Positions 29,401 through 38,004 of a DNA stretch of 64,000 nt are shown here, one piece after another. Where the stretch lies: assembly GCA_022984795.1 (NCBI GenBank), contig JALIHJ010000045.1:161312-225311 (forward strand), written 5' to 3'. The stretch is from Fabrea salina (taxonomy: Eukaryota > Ciliophora > Heterotrichea > Heterotrichida > Fabreidae). Each line of letters begins with the position of its first letter. Within the stretch, counting starts at the first letter, position 1. Both the position numbers and the translations under genes were made by a program. The notes beneath the pieces were generated by a model, which did not search any database, had not been told where the DNA came from, and saw only the letters and a list, made by a program, of their open reading frames with translations.

Positions 29401-30874
29401 TCATGTAGCTAGGAAGAATAGCGTAAATGTAGTTATTGTGGCAGTAGAAGTATAAATTGAAGTAAGTTGCACTTACACGAGCCTGAGCAAGATAACTCCT
29501 TGAAGGGCAATCAGCAATATCGAATCCATTTCCTATTATCTTGTTTTGTCCTTTGTAAACAAAGGGACGATTATTGCTGTCAAGGGTATTAGAGCTCAGG
29601 TCCAGTCTTTTGATCAGAGGGAACCCATTTCTTTGACCACTTCCAGGCATCTCTACTCCCATAACGAAAGAGTTCCTTCCTCCCGAACTCAGATGCTCTA
29701 CTTCTAAGTAGTAGGATTCTCCTGCTGTCAAAACTATAGAGTTCGACTTATTTTCTCCCCATATGAAATAAGTATGCTCGTCTGACTCCTCACTTGAGTT
29801 GATTATCTCTTGCTTGTTGAGAGGGTTGGAGTCGGTACTCAAGTAAACTCTAACACTCCCTCTGAAAGAAACATAGAATGTATGCTCCCCTGTTCTAGTG
29901 GGCTTGAAGAGTCCGTAGATGAGTGAGTCGTAGTTGTCCATGGTCGTAAGAATAGCTGCTGAAGGAATGACTGTTCTCTGAACTAGTTCACTCTCCACTC
30001 GAATGCTTCCTGGGTTGTAAGTTTCCCTGACCAATCCTGCACTTCCCTCATAGTAGTTTCTGTTCCTCAAATCGAAATAGACTCCACTGCTGCACTTAAT
30101 AGTGTTGAAGCTCGCTTCTGAGACTTGGCATGGTGATCCATCTACTTCCACCTGGACTCTAGAAGTGTCACTGGGAAAGGACTTGCCTGTGACTGTAACA
30201 GCTACTCCTTGTTGTAAATTAGCTGACACTGACTCCACAGCACCTATAGTTCTAAAGCAGTACTGATCTCCTTCTAGATTGTACCCTGATTTCCAATAGA
30301 ATCCCTTTGGTATACTATTTTGCTTGTGTTCCATAGTCTGGTCTTCATGCACATTATTTCCTATTTGTCCATTCAGAATAAAGGGTCTAGAGTTTTCAAG
30401 ATATTCATTCTGAAAGTTCACTTCTAGGCCTTCTATCTTGAAGTAGTTCATGTCACCATTTTGATTAAGGTTTTGAAAAGAATGAAGGCCAACAATTTCT
30501 TCGGCAGCTCCTTCACTAGGAACTAGATTGCTTATGATAGCAGACCAATTCCACCTGAATTCACTGGCACCCGGGTATGAGTATATTAAAACGGAGTTGT
30601 GCAGCACCTCTAAGTTGGGGTAGGACCCATCATCATAGGGGTTCCAAGGAGGAATGAGGCATTCGATTGTTTCTGCCTCAATAGACAGTATTTCACACTC
30701 CCTTTCTCCTAGCTTAATTTCGTAATTTTGAGGATTCAAATCGTCTGCAAAGTCCCCTAATAAAAACAAGCTGCTCAAGCCACTGAAGTATTGAGGGCTA
30801 ATTACTTCTTTATTGTGAGTAGCTATGTTAGTAACCGTCGCTGCTTGGCATAATTCTAGCAATAGCAAAATCAT
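26405..30874 (-). CDS. Surface protein C: PA14 + IPT/TIG + LamG-like + Cys-rich ectodomain, polytopic membrane module
   Basis: About 1489 aa uninterrupted from the ATG at 30874 (the frame continues 25 codons upstream without ATG). Order: signal peptide (MILLLLELCQAA), IPT/TIG-like folds with VTVTGKSFP, PA14 (~270-440), second IPT region (SESSGVVTINGEKFPG), Cys-rich unit, LamG-like domain (~690-880), EGF-like Cys pairs (~880-990), one stalk repeat, NPNPSVLWKLMNTLEILSYI juxtamembrane segment, and ~8 helices with KEYKYNLFLRYWIQCYLDL. The N-terminal half is closest to protein A and the C-terminal half to protein B, so this intact gene looks like a mosaic of the two. IPT plus PA14 is shared with fibrocystin-type receptors. 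Function unknown; adhesion or recognition is inference. Confidence 0.82.
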   Translation of the reverse strand: MILLLLELCQAATVTNIATHNKEVISPQYFSGLSSLFLLGDFADDLNPQNYEIKLGERECEILSIEAETIECLIPPWNPYDDGSYPNLEVLHNSVLIYSYPGASEFRWNWSAIISNLVPSEGAAEEIVGLHSFQNLNQNGDMNYFKIEGLEVNFQNEYLENSRPFILNGQIGNNVHEDQTMEHKQNSIPKGFYWKSGYNLEGDQYCFRTIGAVESVSANLQQGVAVTVTGKSFPSDTSRVQVEVDGSPCQVSEASFNTIKCSSGVYFDLRNRNYYEGSAGLVRETYNPGSIRVESELVQRTVIPSAAILTTMDNYDSLIYGLFKPTRTGEHTFYVSFRGSVRVYLSTDSNPLNKQEIINSSEESDEHTYFIWGENKSNSIVLTAGESYYLEVEHLSSGGRNSFVMGVEMPGSGQRNGFPLIKRLDLSSNTLDSNNRPFVYKGQNKIIGNGFDIADCPSRSYLAQARVSATYFNLYFYCHNNYIYAILPSYMNPSSSDLKFKLNDGTEVDGETLREASTDSQFWFVIPSDFLRTYETKPQLRVWIDNRLTMCRGDCSFKPVIKSFSESSGVVTINGEKFPGDPSEFEIKIGTSECTVHTNSDTLISCQLESYIQGNYQPQMTCKDYAVPLDPGINYYISLVCTESCIECYSPSAFECIESQSKYLVQGVCSSVCPTGYTCSSTGSFIETSDFVFQLTLKTMQNSLKDSRNSIPVLTGVNDQFYPFFHETDPYPTKDRGYYFRGTSVMQLPPYKDVSEPLLVLAPEFTVSMWVKPNFGSGVLLSKQHDLTNILEIGLLDFQVYLKLNESFQSQTRLSSYWNLLSVKTFFDQFEFKLETYYNNTRVLSKGMGDYWLVDAESNFLFTIGAKHSETFGNFFEGFIWEIRVYNSAVDLRDLLESCNECEFCPVNNSNKCLPLCSIDEFWNGNQCEQCRSNCYSGCVNNSTCSLCGNDLCVDCEYERCSSCVENAWVTESTCECNQGYVQEYGFCNRGTFSANLTNEDNTLTLSFTETLNSSLEASSFEFSVQNKTIKYTYELQEVDLRTYDFTMEFDSYVAEGEAVSLTLIPNITSESNYLLVTQELQTALKEHDPVGIMTRQAKEQAQTVAAGAGATTALFSFFNPNPSVLWKLMNTLEILSYITLSTNPLTPGLRGLFEGMNLLESFRVYLDYALKAVTGNDSQAYLSKFPSSLFMVTAAANLFILVVLLVLWPFIWALSKLPTEKLQQQLKGLLKEYKYNLFLRYWIQCYLDLTMACFIQLLALPEASTLEIINYFSGCLVACLVLLTPVALYYFNRKHRAEITNLSEESVFHLTWGTLFYEFNREHNFPACYTYFAFLCMRLVLSVSLALLGNYPYFQAGLNATAVVAHTLFIMIVNPYLEKSQKVISIFSEGAVCLIFLVVICFLNSDWEDSFGVLEQLITWVVSLVILVQTIMAIFGLVQRIRSWARNKATVQRIQPRQINITDETQSPEVPQRDPTEFFRRKPNNDIN

Positions 30875-30902
30875 ATTTATTACCTTAGGTAAAAAGAACA
30901 AT

Positions 30903-31035
30903 CGATGCAAAGCAATGAAAAGGCCAGAGAAGAGCTGGATAAAACACAATCTGAAGAAGCATTCAGTTAATCATCAACTGGGCTTTGAGGAAAGAACTTT
31001 TAAAGACAGAATTGTTGAGTTTACTGACCAGCTAA
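30903..31035 (+). pseudogene. Relic of the coiled-coil part of the TPR gene
   Basis: The plus strand here aligns in order with 12.94-13.11 kb of the TPR gene, including CAACTGGGCTTT and AAAGAACTTT..AAGACAGAATTG.TGAG, with a deletion between them and substitutions. It starts about 30 bp upstream of the ATG of surface gene C, so duplicated sequence now forms that gene's 5' flank. Sequence from 31036 to 31274 shows no gene. Confidence 0.55.
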
Positions 31036-31274
31036 AGAGCCAGGGAACTACTACTTCTGCTAGGCATAAAGAGGCAATGTGCTTGAATCATCCAGGCATT
31101 ATAACAGCATGTAAGAGTATTCTGCCTACGAGTAATTTAACTTTCCGAATAAGCTAAATGTTTAAGATTTATTGAAGCAAAGACCACTTCCTTTTTCCAC
31201 CGAGCAAACTAAGTTAACTAAAGTACCCACCTCCAATCTTAAATCTAGTTAAAGCTAGAGCAGTAGTAATCAAT

Positions 31275-33242
31275 ATGAAAAATTTATCTAGAGATTTTAA
31301 CAACCCTGATATTTCTGATTTATATTTAAACAAAGAACCAGAAAGTGGTACTCAGTACCAACCCATAACTCTTGAAGACCCAGCTAACTACGAACCCTGT
31401 TTATTTCCTACAATACTCCAATCTTTAGCCCAAACAAAAGACTGCCAAGTACTCATTTGCATAACTATCTACAACGAAAACTCTTTTGACCTACAAACAA
31501 CTTTGCAAGGAGTTCTTAAAAACATCGAAAACCTAACTCAAGACAGAGTTTGTCCAGGGAAGTTCTGCATCACTTTAATCCAAGATGGTTTGGAAAAACT
31601 CCACCCCAACATGACTGAGTACGGAGAGTCAATGAACTTGTTTTTTCTAAGGAACATTGAAAACTCAGACCCCAACACTCTGCACTTGTACGCAACAGAG
31701 TTCACTTTGGCAAAAAACAACCACGAAAACTACCCCACTGTAACTCTAGTAACTGGAGTCAAACAGTCCAACAAAGGCAAAATCAACTCCCACAGGTGGT
31801 TTTTTAAGTGCATATGTCACTACATAAACCCTAAGTACTGTGTGCTCATGGACTGTGGAACAATTCCAAATGACTATTCAATTTACAAACTCATAGAAGA
31901 AATGCAAATCAACCCTCAAGTAGGAGGGGCCTGCGGAAACATCCTTCCAGAGGACCCTAAAGTGTGCCACTTACTGGAGATTTCCCAAGACATAGAGTAC
32001 AGAGTTTCCCACTTCATGGACAAGTGCTTGGAGTCTTTGTTCGGGTTTGTGACTGTTCTGCCGGGGGCTTTTTGTGGGTACCGTTGGGAAGCAATCAACG
32101 GAGACCCTTTGGACGAGTATTACTTTTACTCCTACAGAGAAGACGCAGTGGTGAACTGCTGGAGAGCTAACATGTTTTTGGCGGAAGATCAACTTCTAGG
32201 CACTGCTACTGTTTTGAGGAAGGACAAAAGCTATTTGCTTAGTTACTTGTCTGACGCCAAGGTGTCTACAGACGTCCCTAGCACTTACCAAAGCATTATG
32301 CAGCAACGCAGAAGGTGGATCAACGGTGCTAGGTTTGCTTACTTCCAAACCTTGGTTATGTTTGCCAACCTCCAAAAAACTAACCACAGTATTTGTAGGA
32401 AGTTCTTTTTGACGGTGTTTTTCCTGTACCAGTCTTTCAACCTTTTAATAGGGACTTTTGCTCCAGCGGTGTTTTTTATGTACATTTACACCATTAGCAA
32501 AACTAGGTTTGGAGCAGACTGGGAAGTGCTGACTTGGGTGACTAGCGGAACTTACATTGGCTGCTTAGTTACTTTGCTGGGGGTTTCACTTGTGCCTAGG
32601 GCGGTGCACAAGTTCCGGAATATTTATATACTATGTGCAGGCCTGCTAGGGGTGTTGACCTTAGCAGCTCTTTTTCTAATAATTTACGAACTTTTTCAGA
32701 GAAGAATCACTTTTGAGGTGTCTTTTTACCTAGGAGTGATGTTTTTGGGGTTGTTTTTGTGTGCTGCTTTGCATGGCCAACTAAAAGCGTACCTGCGAGG
32801 GATGTTCCAGTACCTCTACATGCTTCCAAGTTTCCTCAACATGTACATGATATATGCTTTCTGCAATGTGCACGACGTGACTTGGGGCATTCGGAATGAC
32901 AAATGCGGTAACTTCTAAGCAGCCCAGAACGTCAAAGGCTTTGAAGAGAAAAAGAAGTCTTTCAGGAGGTTCCGAGACTTGTGGGTGACTGGCTGGGTGG
33001 CAATCAACGTGTTGACAGTTGTGCTGTGTGTAGTGTAAGAGTTACTTAGCCTAGACCCTTCTGGAGAAAACTACGTGATTGGAATGACTTTAGTTATAGT
33101 TTCTATGGCTTCTTTCAAGATCCTTGCTTCTTTAGTGTACATCTTTAAAAGAAGCCTGCAAAGGGTCTGGAGAAACAAACTGGACCACCCCAAGAAAACT
33201 AGTTCTGAAATAGTTTCTAACCAAAACACCGAAAACTCTTAA
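31275..33242 (+). CDS. Chitin synthase, second paralogue, with two 15-nt introns
   Basis: Coding sequence 31275-32907, 32923-33034 and 33050-33242, about 645 aa. The catalytic half shows TIYNE, an EDQLLG motif at ~302 and QQRRRWINGAR at ~342, with membrane helices from ~375. Read without splicing it meets TAA at 32917 and 33036. Removing the two 15-nt GT..AG introns restores a continuous protein whose end aligns with the paralogue at 9354 (NDKCAQNVKGFEEKKKSFRR; LDPSGENYVIGM). Compared with that paralogue the C-terminal tail is shorter. The stop TAA abuts the stop of the convergent gene with no base between. Same reaction (UDP-GlcNAc to chitin); separate life-stage use is inference. Confidence 0.9.
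32908..32922 (+). other. 15-nt spliceosomal intron
   Basis: GTAACTTCTAAGCAG contains an in-frame TAA. Removal joins TGCG to CCCAG (phase 1) and restores homology to the other chitin synthase. The length and GT..TAA..AG shape match the ultra-short introns known in heterotrich ciliates. Confidence 0.93.
33035..33049 (+). other. 15-nt spliceosomal intron
   Basis: GTAAGAGTTACTTAG carries an in-frame TAA. Removal gives V-L-D-P-S-G-E-N-Y-V, aligning with the I-Q-D-T-G-E-Y-Y-I segment of the paralogue. Confidence 0.92.
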
Positions 33243-33794
33243 TTAATTCAGGTACAGATTAGGCGATACTGACTTGTATCTGGCAGTAACTGGGGCGTTC
33301 ACAGAACTATTGTGGCGGTTGGAAGGCTGGACCTTGATGCCTTTGCCTAGGTTTTTTTTTAAGTAAAGCCGCATAGAAGAGTTGTCAGGTTCTTCAGTGT
33401 TTTCAACACTGTCTGCCTGCTCGATGGTTTTGCTGAGGGCTTCTCTTATCCTTTTCATGTAAGGAAGAGGGTCTAGTTTGGGCCCATTGGGTCTTTCTCT
33501 TCTGATGAACTTTCCTTTTTGCTTAATCATGTCCAACTCTACTTTTCTTTTGATCAAGAACCTGTCTTCTAGTCGTTGTCTTTCTGCAAGTTTTTGTTTG
33601 TAGAGTTTCTGGGCTTGTTTGTACTGCCAGTGGTCGTATAACTGCTTTTCCAAACTAAGAATGCGTTCTGAAGACTTGTGGTCTTCTCGGTGGGGCGAAG
33701 CTGAGAGTTGCTTAGTTATTTTGGACCTTTCAGACCTTATTTTTTCAGCACGCATGTACTTATCGAGTATTATTTGTTCTCTTTTACTCAACAT
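33243..33794 (-). CDS. Small basic coiled-coil protein, unknown
   Basis: 183 aa, starting at an ATG with a plausible A-rich 5' context. The first ~110 residues are helical and strongly charged (Lys, Arg, Glu); the last ~60 are Ser/Asn-rich and probably disordered. No signal peptide or membrane segment. I do not recognise the family. It sits end to end with the chitin synthase 2 stop and 12 nt from the LITAF-like gene on the same strand. Confidence 0.7.
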   Translation of the reverse strand: MLSKREQIILDKYMRAEKIRSERSKITKQLSASPHREDHKSSERILSLEKQLYDHWQYKQAQKLYKQKLAERQRLEDRFLIKRKVELDMIKQKGKFIRRERPNGPKLDPLPYMKRIREALSKTIEQADSVENTEEPDNSSMRLYLKKNLGKGIKVQPSNRHNSSVNAPVTARYKSVSPNLYLN

Positions 33795-33806
33795 TTATAT
33801 TAAGAA

Positions 33807-34160
33807 TTAAACTTTAGTTTCAGAAATAACTTGGTGGCACTGCGGACAGGAGTGAACTGTATTCATGCACTGAGGAATCAAAAAGGGCACAAACCAGCAA
33901 GGATTGAACAGTAAGCACACAAACAAACAAAGCAACCAAGTAACTGTTCCAGGTTCTTGTCTAGTCACTGTGAAGATCTCAGTGTTGCAGTAAGGACAAA
34001 CTACTCTGGAGTCTGAAGTTCCCAAGTTACTTGGTGGAGCAGGTGCACTTGGAGCACTGTGCAAAGGAACTTGTTGGTAAGGATTGGGAGGAGCTACAGG
34101 CTGGCCTGCCTGTATAGAAGGCTGCATCATTCCTCCGTACCTAGATGTGCTTTGATCCAT
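33807..34160 (-). CDS. LITAF/SIMPLE-like zinc membrane-anchored protein
   Basis: 117 aa. A Pro/Gln-rich N-terminus is followed by a LITAF domain: CPYC at ~55, a hydrophobic half-membrane hairpin (about 70-95), then HSCPQC at ~103. The two CxxC knuckles join around the membrane-inserted segment. LITAF-domain proteins are monotopic endosome/lysosome membrane proteins that bind sorting machinery. Length and order are typical. Confidence 0.88.
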   Translation of the reverse strand: MDQSTSRYGGMMQPSIQAGQPVAPPNPYQQVPLHSAPSAPAPPSNLGTSDSRVVCPYCNTEIFTVTRQEPGTVTWLLCLFVCLLFNPCWFVPFLIPQCMNTVHSCPQCHQVISETKV

Positions 34161-34194
34161 ATTTTATTGGAGATGTTAATTGACTTATTAAGGG

Positions 34195-34596
34195 CTAGGG
34201 CCTTAAATTACGGTTTGCTAAGTTTGAAAACCTAGTTTTGCACTTAATTCTGTGCTTAAAGCCGATTTTAGAGTCCCTTTTTGAAATACTTGGAAACCTA
34301 GAGTAGTTTTCAGAAGCTTTCGAAAAAGTAGGGGTGTCCTGGCTCTCTTCAGGGTTAATGCTGAAGAACTCGTTCCTTAGAATAGGCGAAATGTGCCTGG
34401 TGTTAGGTAAAAATACCTTGGGAAGACCTGGTGAAACTTTAGGGGTGTTCCAGACCTTTTTATCGAGTTTTCGATAAGACTGAATGAGTCTCGAATTCGA
34501 GTAGCTCCTTTGAGTTAGTTTGTTCTGGGACAAGTTAATTGTCTTGCACAGGTCTAGGTTCTTGAAGTATAGGATTGGGTTATCACTTTCGCCCAT
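34195..34596 (-). CDS. Short basic protein, unknown
   Basis: 133 aa, ATG at 34596, stop TAG. Rich in Ser, Asn, Arg and Lys, with no Cys cluster, membrane segment or known motif, and probably mostly disordered. Support is an ATG-started frame of reasonable length in a tightly packed gene row. Family not recognised. Confidence 0.5.
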   Translation of the reverse strand: MGESDNPILYFKNLDLCKTINLSQNKLTQRSYSNSRLIQSYRKLDKKVWNTPKVSPGLPKVFLPNTRHISPILRNEFFSINPEESQDTPTFSKASENYSRFPSISKRDSKIGFKHRIKCKTRFSNLANRNLRP

Positions 34597-34727
34597 TACT
34601 TGTTATTTATTAGCTAACGAAATTATCTTAACTAAAATATAACTGGAAAGATGGCCCAGAAAACTACACTTAGGGTGTAGGGGCTATTGTGTAAGTACTA
34701 AACACAGTTGCTTCCGTTATATAATAA

Positions 34728-35405
34728 TTAGTTAAACTCTAACTTGAAAATGGTGCATCGGCCTTCTGCATGTACTTTCTTAAGTACCCAGTTGTCCTCT
34801 TCCCAAACAAACCTCCAGAGTTGTCTCTTTCTTTGCTTTCTAGTTCTTCCAGAGCTTGTTTCCATCTGTATCATCCCTTCAATCGCTGCCATGAACTCTG
34901 CATGTTGGTAGCACTCAGGCTCAGGAAAGTGCTTGTTGGGAGCGTAGAAGTCAACTATCATCATTTCTTTGATTTGGCACTCAGAAGCTTCTTCGTCTGT
35001 TTCGGATATTATTTCTTTAAGCAACTCTTGGCGGTTTTGGAAGGCTTCAGTATTTACAAGGTTCTTTAGAGTTTCTAAGTCTTGGTTCGAAAGAGCTTGG
35101 ATGATTTCGAAGTACTTAGCACCTGCAGCCTCCAACAAAGCCACTTCTGTCCAGACGCTTCCTTCGAACTTTGATAGGAACTCTAAAGTTTTCTTTTCTT
35201 TGGACTTAAAACGCCTTTTGAACACCCACCTCCAAATCATCTCTCTGATAAAGAAGTGGTACACAATAGCTAGGAAAAAAGCCCCTAAACCTAGAGGAAG
35301 AAGCACTTCGTAACCTCCGAAATCATCTGGGTCTCCTCTGCCCCAAGTAATCTCTAAGGCCCTGTTGGTTTTTACACATAAGAAATAGATGATTTGCAAC
35401 AGCAT
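34728..35405 (-). CDS. Tim44-like domain membrane protein
   Basis: About 225 aa from the ATG at 35405; the frame runs eight codons upstream without ATG. One or two hydrophobic helices lie near the N-terminus (LLQIIYFLCV and LPLGLGAFFLAIVYHFF). The C-terminal ~150 residues have the look of a Tim44/Mba1-like fold: helix, ...FEIIQALSNQDLETLKNLV..., then beta strands ending WRFVWEEDNWVLKKV. In mitochondria such domains bind the inner membrane in protein import or ribosome docking. The assignment rests on pattern, not signature residues. Confidence 0.5.
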   Translation of the reverse strand: MLLQIIYFLCVKTNRALEITWGRGDPDDFGGYEVLLPLGLGAFFLAIVYHFFIREMIWRWVFKRRFKSKEKKTLEFLSKFEGSVWTEVALLEAAGAKYFEIIQALSNQDLETLKNLVNTEAFQNRQELLKEIISETDEEASECQIKEMMIVDFYAPNKHFPEPECYQHAEFMAAIEGMIQMETSSGRTRKQRKRQLWRFVWEEDNWVLKKVHAEGRCTIFKLEFN

Positions 35406-35458
35406 ATTATTAAATTGACTATTATGCAATACTCAGATTATAAATGTTCTGTACAGTT

Positions 35459-36100
35459 TTACTTGGAACTGTCATAAGGGTCCGCAAACAAATCATCCAC
35501 TTGTTCGTCATCAGAAAACTCAAGATCTCTAGAGCGTTTTCTGGAGGGTTGTTTGCTTTTGAGGTAAGTAGCCATCATTCCGATGACTTCTTCCACTTGC
35601 TTGATTCTGGCTTTGTTTTCCCAAATCTGGCCCATTAAGGTTTTGTTTTCTTCAGCAAGCACTGCAACTTGGTCTTCTAAGTCTATGATTTGGGAGTCAG
35701 AACTCTCGCAGCGCTTACTAAGAGAAAACAGCTTTTTCAGAACAGGTTCAATGTGTTCATTACTAGAGTTACAAACAGAATTGGGGTTTTTACGCTGGAT
35801 TCTTTTGAGAAGGTCACTGCGATTCCGGATAAACAACGGGTGTTCGAAGACGTGGAAGTTGTTGCTGTTCCGGCACTTGTGGAAGTCGTACATGTTGAGC
35901 TGGCGCACGAAACTAGACATATTCGCGTGTTTGAAGTACAAAGGAAGGATCTTTTCGGAAAACTCTATTGAGTTTTGGATGGAAAAAGACTTGCCATCTT
36001 CGCACCAGGAAATTATTTGGGTGTGTGACTGCTCTTCAAGCATGTTGTAGATCTTCACTAAAAAGGACGCTGAGAGTTTTTCTGCTGAGGTTTTTTTCAT
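35459..36100 (-). CDS. Heat-shock transcription factor (HSF)
   Basis: 213 aa. An HSF-type winged-helix DNA-binding domain occupies ~8-105, with the recognition-helix signature FVRQLNMYDFHK and a first strand around IISWCEDGKSF. A Leu/Ile heptad region (~120-170) fits the HR-A/B trimerisation coiled coil. A basic patch SRKRSRD near the C-terminus is a possible nuclear signal. HSFs bind nGAAn repeats as trimers. There is no long activation domain, so it is a short form. Confidence 0.92.
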   Translation of the reverse strand: MKKTSAEKLSASFLVKIYNMLEEQSHTQIISWCEDGKSFSIQNSIEFSEKILPLYFKHANMSSFVRQLNMYDFHKCRNSNNFHVFEHPLFIRNRSDLLKRIQRKNPNSVCNSSNEHIEPVLKKLFSLSKRCESSDSQIIDLEDQVAVLAEENKTLMGQIWENKARIKQVEEVIGMMATYLKSKQPSRKRSRDLEFSDDEQVDDLFADPYDSSK

Positions 36101-36424
36101 CTTTGAGAGTATAAGTTTTCAAACTATGTTCTAGAAAGAGTTTACACTTATTAAGTTATCTTAAAGATGTGGGTTCTGTTAAATCAACCGAGTAGGTCTT
36201 TTTACATAGTATTTAGTTCTGGGTGCTTTAATTCTTATTTAGCTTCAACTGCAGTTTAAAGGAGTAAATTATTTAAACTACTTAATTACCAATCCCCACA
36301 TGTTTGATTACTTCCAAACTGGTGAGGCACTTGCTAGTGCTGGCCTACTTGGAATCTAGTCTGGTGATCCACAAATAGGAACTCAGCTAAAAACCCAACG
36401 TATTTCGAAGGTCTCCAGCAGTGT
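36101..36424. other. Intergenic, no gene seen
   Basis: AT-rich 5' flank of the HSF gene. No long frame or RNA gene visible. It merges into the relic described next. Confidence 0.5.
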
Positions 36425-36640
36425 TCAAATTCCTCCTGTTTCTAGCTTACTTTTGAGACTGCAAGTAAGCTGGAGGAAACTTGAATTCTCACAGTAGTGT
36501 TCAGACAGGTCATTGATTTTTACTTCACTAACCGCTTTGAAGTCAACTCCAGAAGCCCAACTGTTCCTGAGATGCTTGTCTAGGGTGTTAGTCCAGGTTG
36601 TGCATTCTAAGACAGGATCTAAGAAGTCATGCTACCATTG
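36425..36640 (-). pseudogene. Protein-coding relic, unknown or methyltransferase-like
   Basis: On the minus strand about 70 codons read as believable protein (HDFLDPVLECTTW..., VDFKAVSEVKINDLSEHY, LKSKLETGGI), preceded by a stop after QW and followed by a TGA, with more protein-like sequence after it broken by further stops. The pattern loosely recalls the end of small class I methyltransferases, but this is weak. No ATG or complete domain, so a decayed gene. Confidence 0.4.
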
Positions 36641-36745
36641 TTGGACCAAAGTTGGGTCCTTCAACTTCCTAAAAGTTTTTTCTCTTCTATGGTTCTTCCA
36701 TTATACTTATTTGTTAACTCTAACTGACAATCAAATTAATTTAAA

Positions 36746-37930
36746 CTAGTAGAGAAGATCAGTCAGTTTGGGACGGAGGTCTTCTAGTGCTTTCTTGACT
36801 TCTTCACCTAGTGGGTTGCGCTCTAAGTTCAAGGCAGTGAGTTGACACTTAGGCAAAACACTCACTAGTTCTTTTGCTCCTTTAATGCCTATTCCATTGT
36901 CTTTCAAGCACAAGTTTGTGAGTTGCGAGCTAGGCAATGCATCTGCGAGTGTCTTCATTCCTTTCCCTCCGATTCTATTGAGTGTTAAGTCCAAGTAACT
37001 AAGTTTGCAGTGGGCCAGTGCACTTGCTAGTGGTCTTAGTCCTTCTGCACCTATTTCGTTGTATGCTAGGTCCAAATGAGTAACTTCTGAGTTAACTAAA
37101 GCGTTTGCTATAGCTTCTGTTCCTTTAAAGCCCACTTTGTTAGATGCTAGATTCACACTAGTAACTACAGAACCAGGAATAGCACTTGCTAGCGCAACTG
37201 CTCCCTTTTCAGTTATGGCATTCCCAGTTAAGTTGAGGTGGCTGATTTGGCAACTAGGCAGGACCTTTGCTAGCTCTTGTGCCCCTTCATCACCTATTTT
37301 GTTTCCTTCGAAGTCTAAACTTTTGAGTTGTGACTCAGGCAAGGCATGTATGAAGAACTTCAACTCTAAGTTGTTTGTAATTGGTTTTTCAAAACAAGTG
37401 AATAACTCAGGACTTTCAAGGAAGTTTTGCAAGTCTTTAGAGAGTCCAAGTCCTTCAATTGCTTCTGGCGTTAAAAAGAAACTTAATTGTTTTTGGAAAC
37501 CCTCAAAGTGACTCTTAATGTTTGGACTCAAGGTTTCTTGGATAGTTTCTTGCACGTTTTGGGTTTCAACAACATTAACCCACCTGCTAAATGCTTCGTA
37601 TCTAGTTCTGGGGGAAACTAGCTTTCTTTTGACCTCTCTGCACTGCTTCACAGTTGCTTCGAGTTCTTGGTTGTAGTTATTTAGGGTCTGGAGAACTGCT
37701 TGGATGCACTCGTTTGCTTTTACTGTGAATTGTCTTTTCTTTTCGCGACACTGCTGTTCAACTTGGGAAATGCACTCCATACAGTAGTCAAAGTCGATCA
37801 TCCTCATAGGGTGTCCTAGGTGTTCTTTCCTAGCTTCTCTGCAATCGCAAATGTAAACTGGGGAGTGACTTGGGTCGTCACAGTAATGCTCAATCCCTTG
37901 GCAACTAGAACTTTGGCATGACTCATCCAT
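36746..37930 (-). CDS. Zinc-module / leucine-rich-repeat protein
   Basis: 394 aa. The first ~50 residues contain a Cys/His module (C......YCDD..H....CDC..A...H) of the B-box-like sort seen in the TPR and CGH proteins here. A helical segment (50-150) follows, then about eight RNI-type leucine-rich repeats of ~28 residues (LxxLDLxxNxIGxxGAxxLAxAL). RNI-like LRRs are protein-binding horseshoes (RanGAP, NLR-type). No NACHT or kinase domain is present. Confidence 0.82.
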   Translation of the reverse strand: MDESCQSSSCQGIEHYCDDPSHSPVYICDCREARKEHLGHPMRMIDFDYCMECISQVEQQCREKKRQFTVKANECIQAVLQTLNNYNQELEATVKQCREVKRKLVSPRTRYEAFSRWVNVVETQNVQETIQETLSPNIKSHFEGFQKQLSFFLTPEAIEGLGLSKDLQNFLESPELFTCFEKPITNNLELKFFIHALPESQLKSLDFEGNKIGDEGAQELAKVLPSCQISHLNLTGNAITEKGAVALASAIPGSVVTSVNLASNKVGFKGTEAIANALVNSEVTHLDLAYNEIGAEGLRPLASALAHCKLSYLDLTLNRIGGKGMKTLADALPSSQLTNLCLKDNGIGIKGAKELVSVLPKCQLTALNLERNPLGEEVKKALEDLRPKLTDLLY

Positions 37931-38004
37931 TTAATCTTATATGTTTATTAAAGCTTCACAAGAGACCCAGGGTCGTTTATAACACTTGTCCAGTCATGTT
38001 GGAG

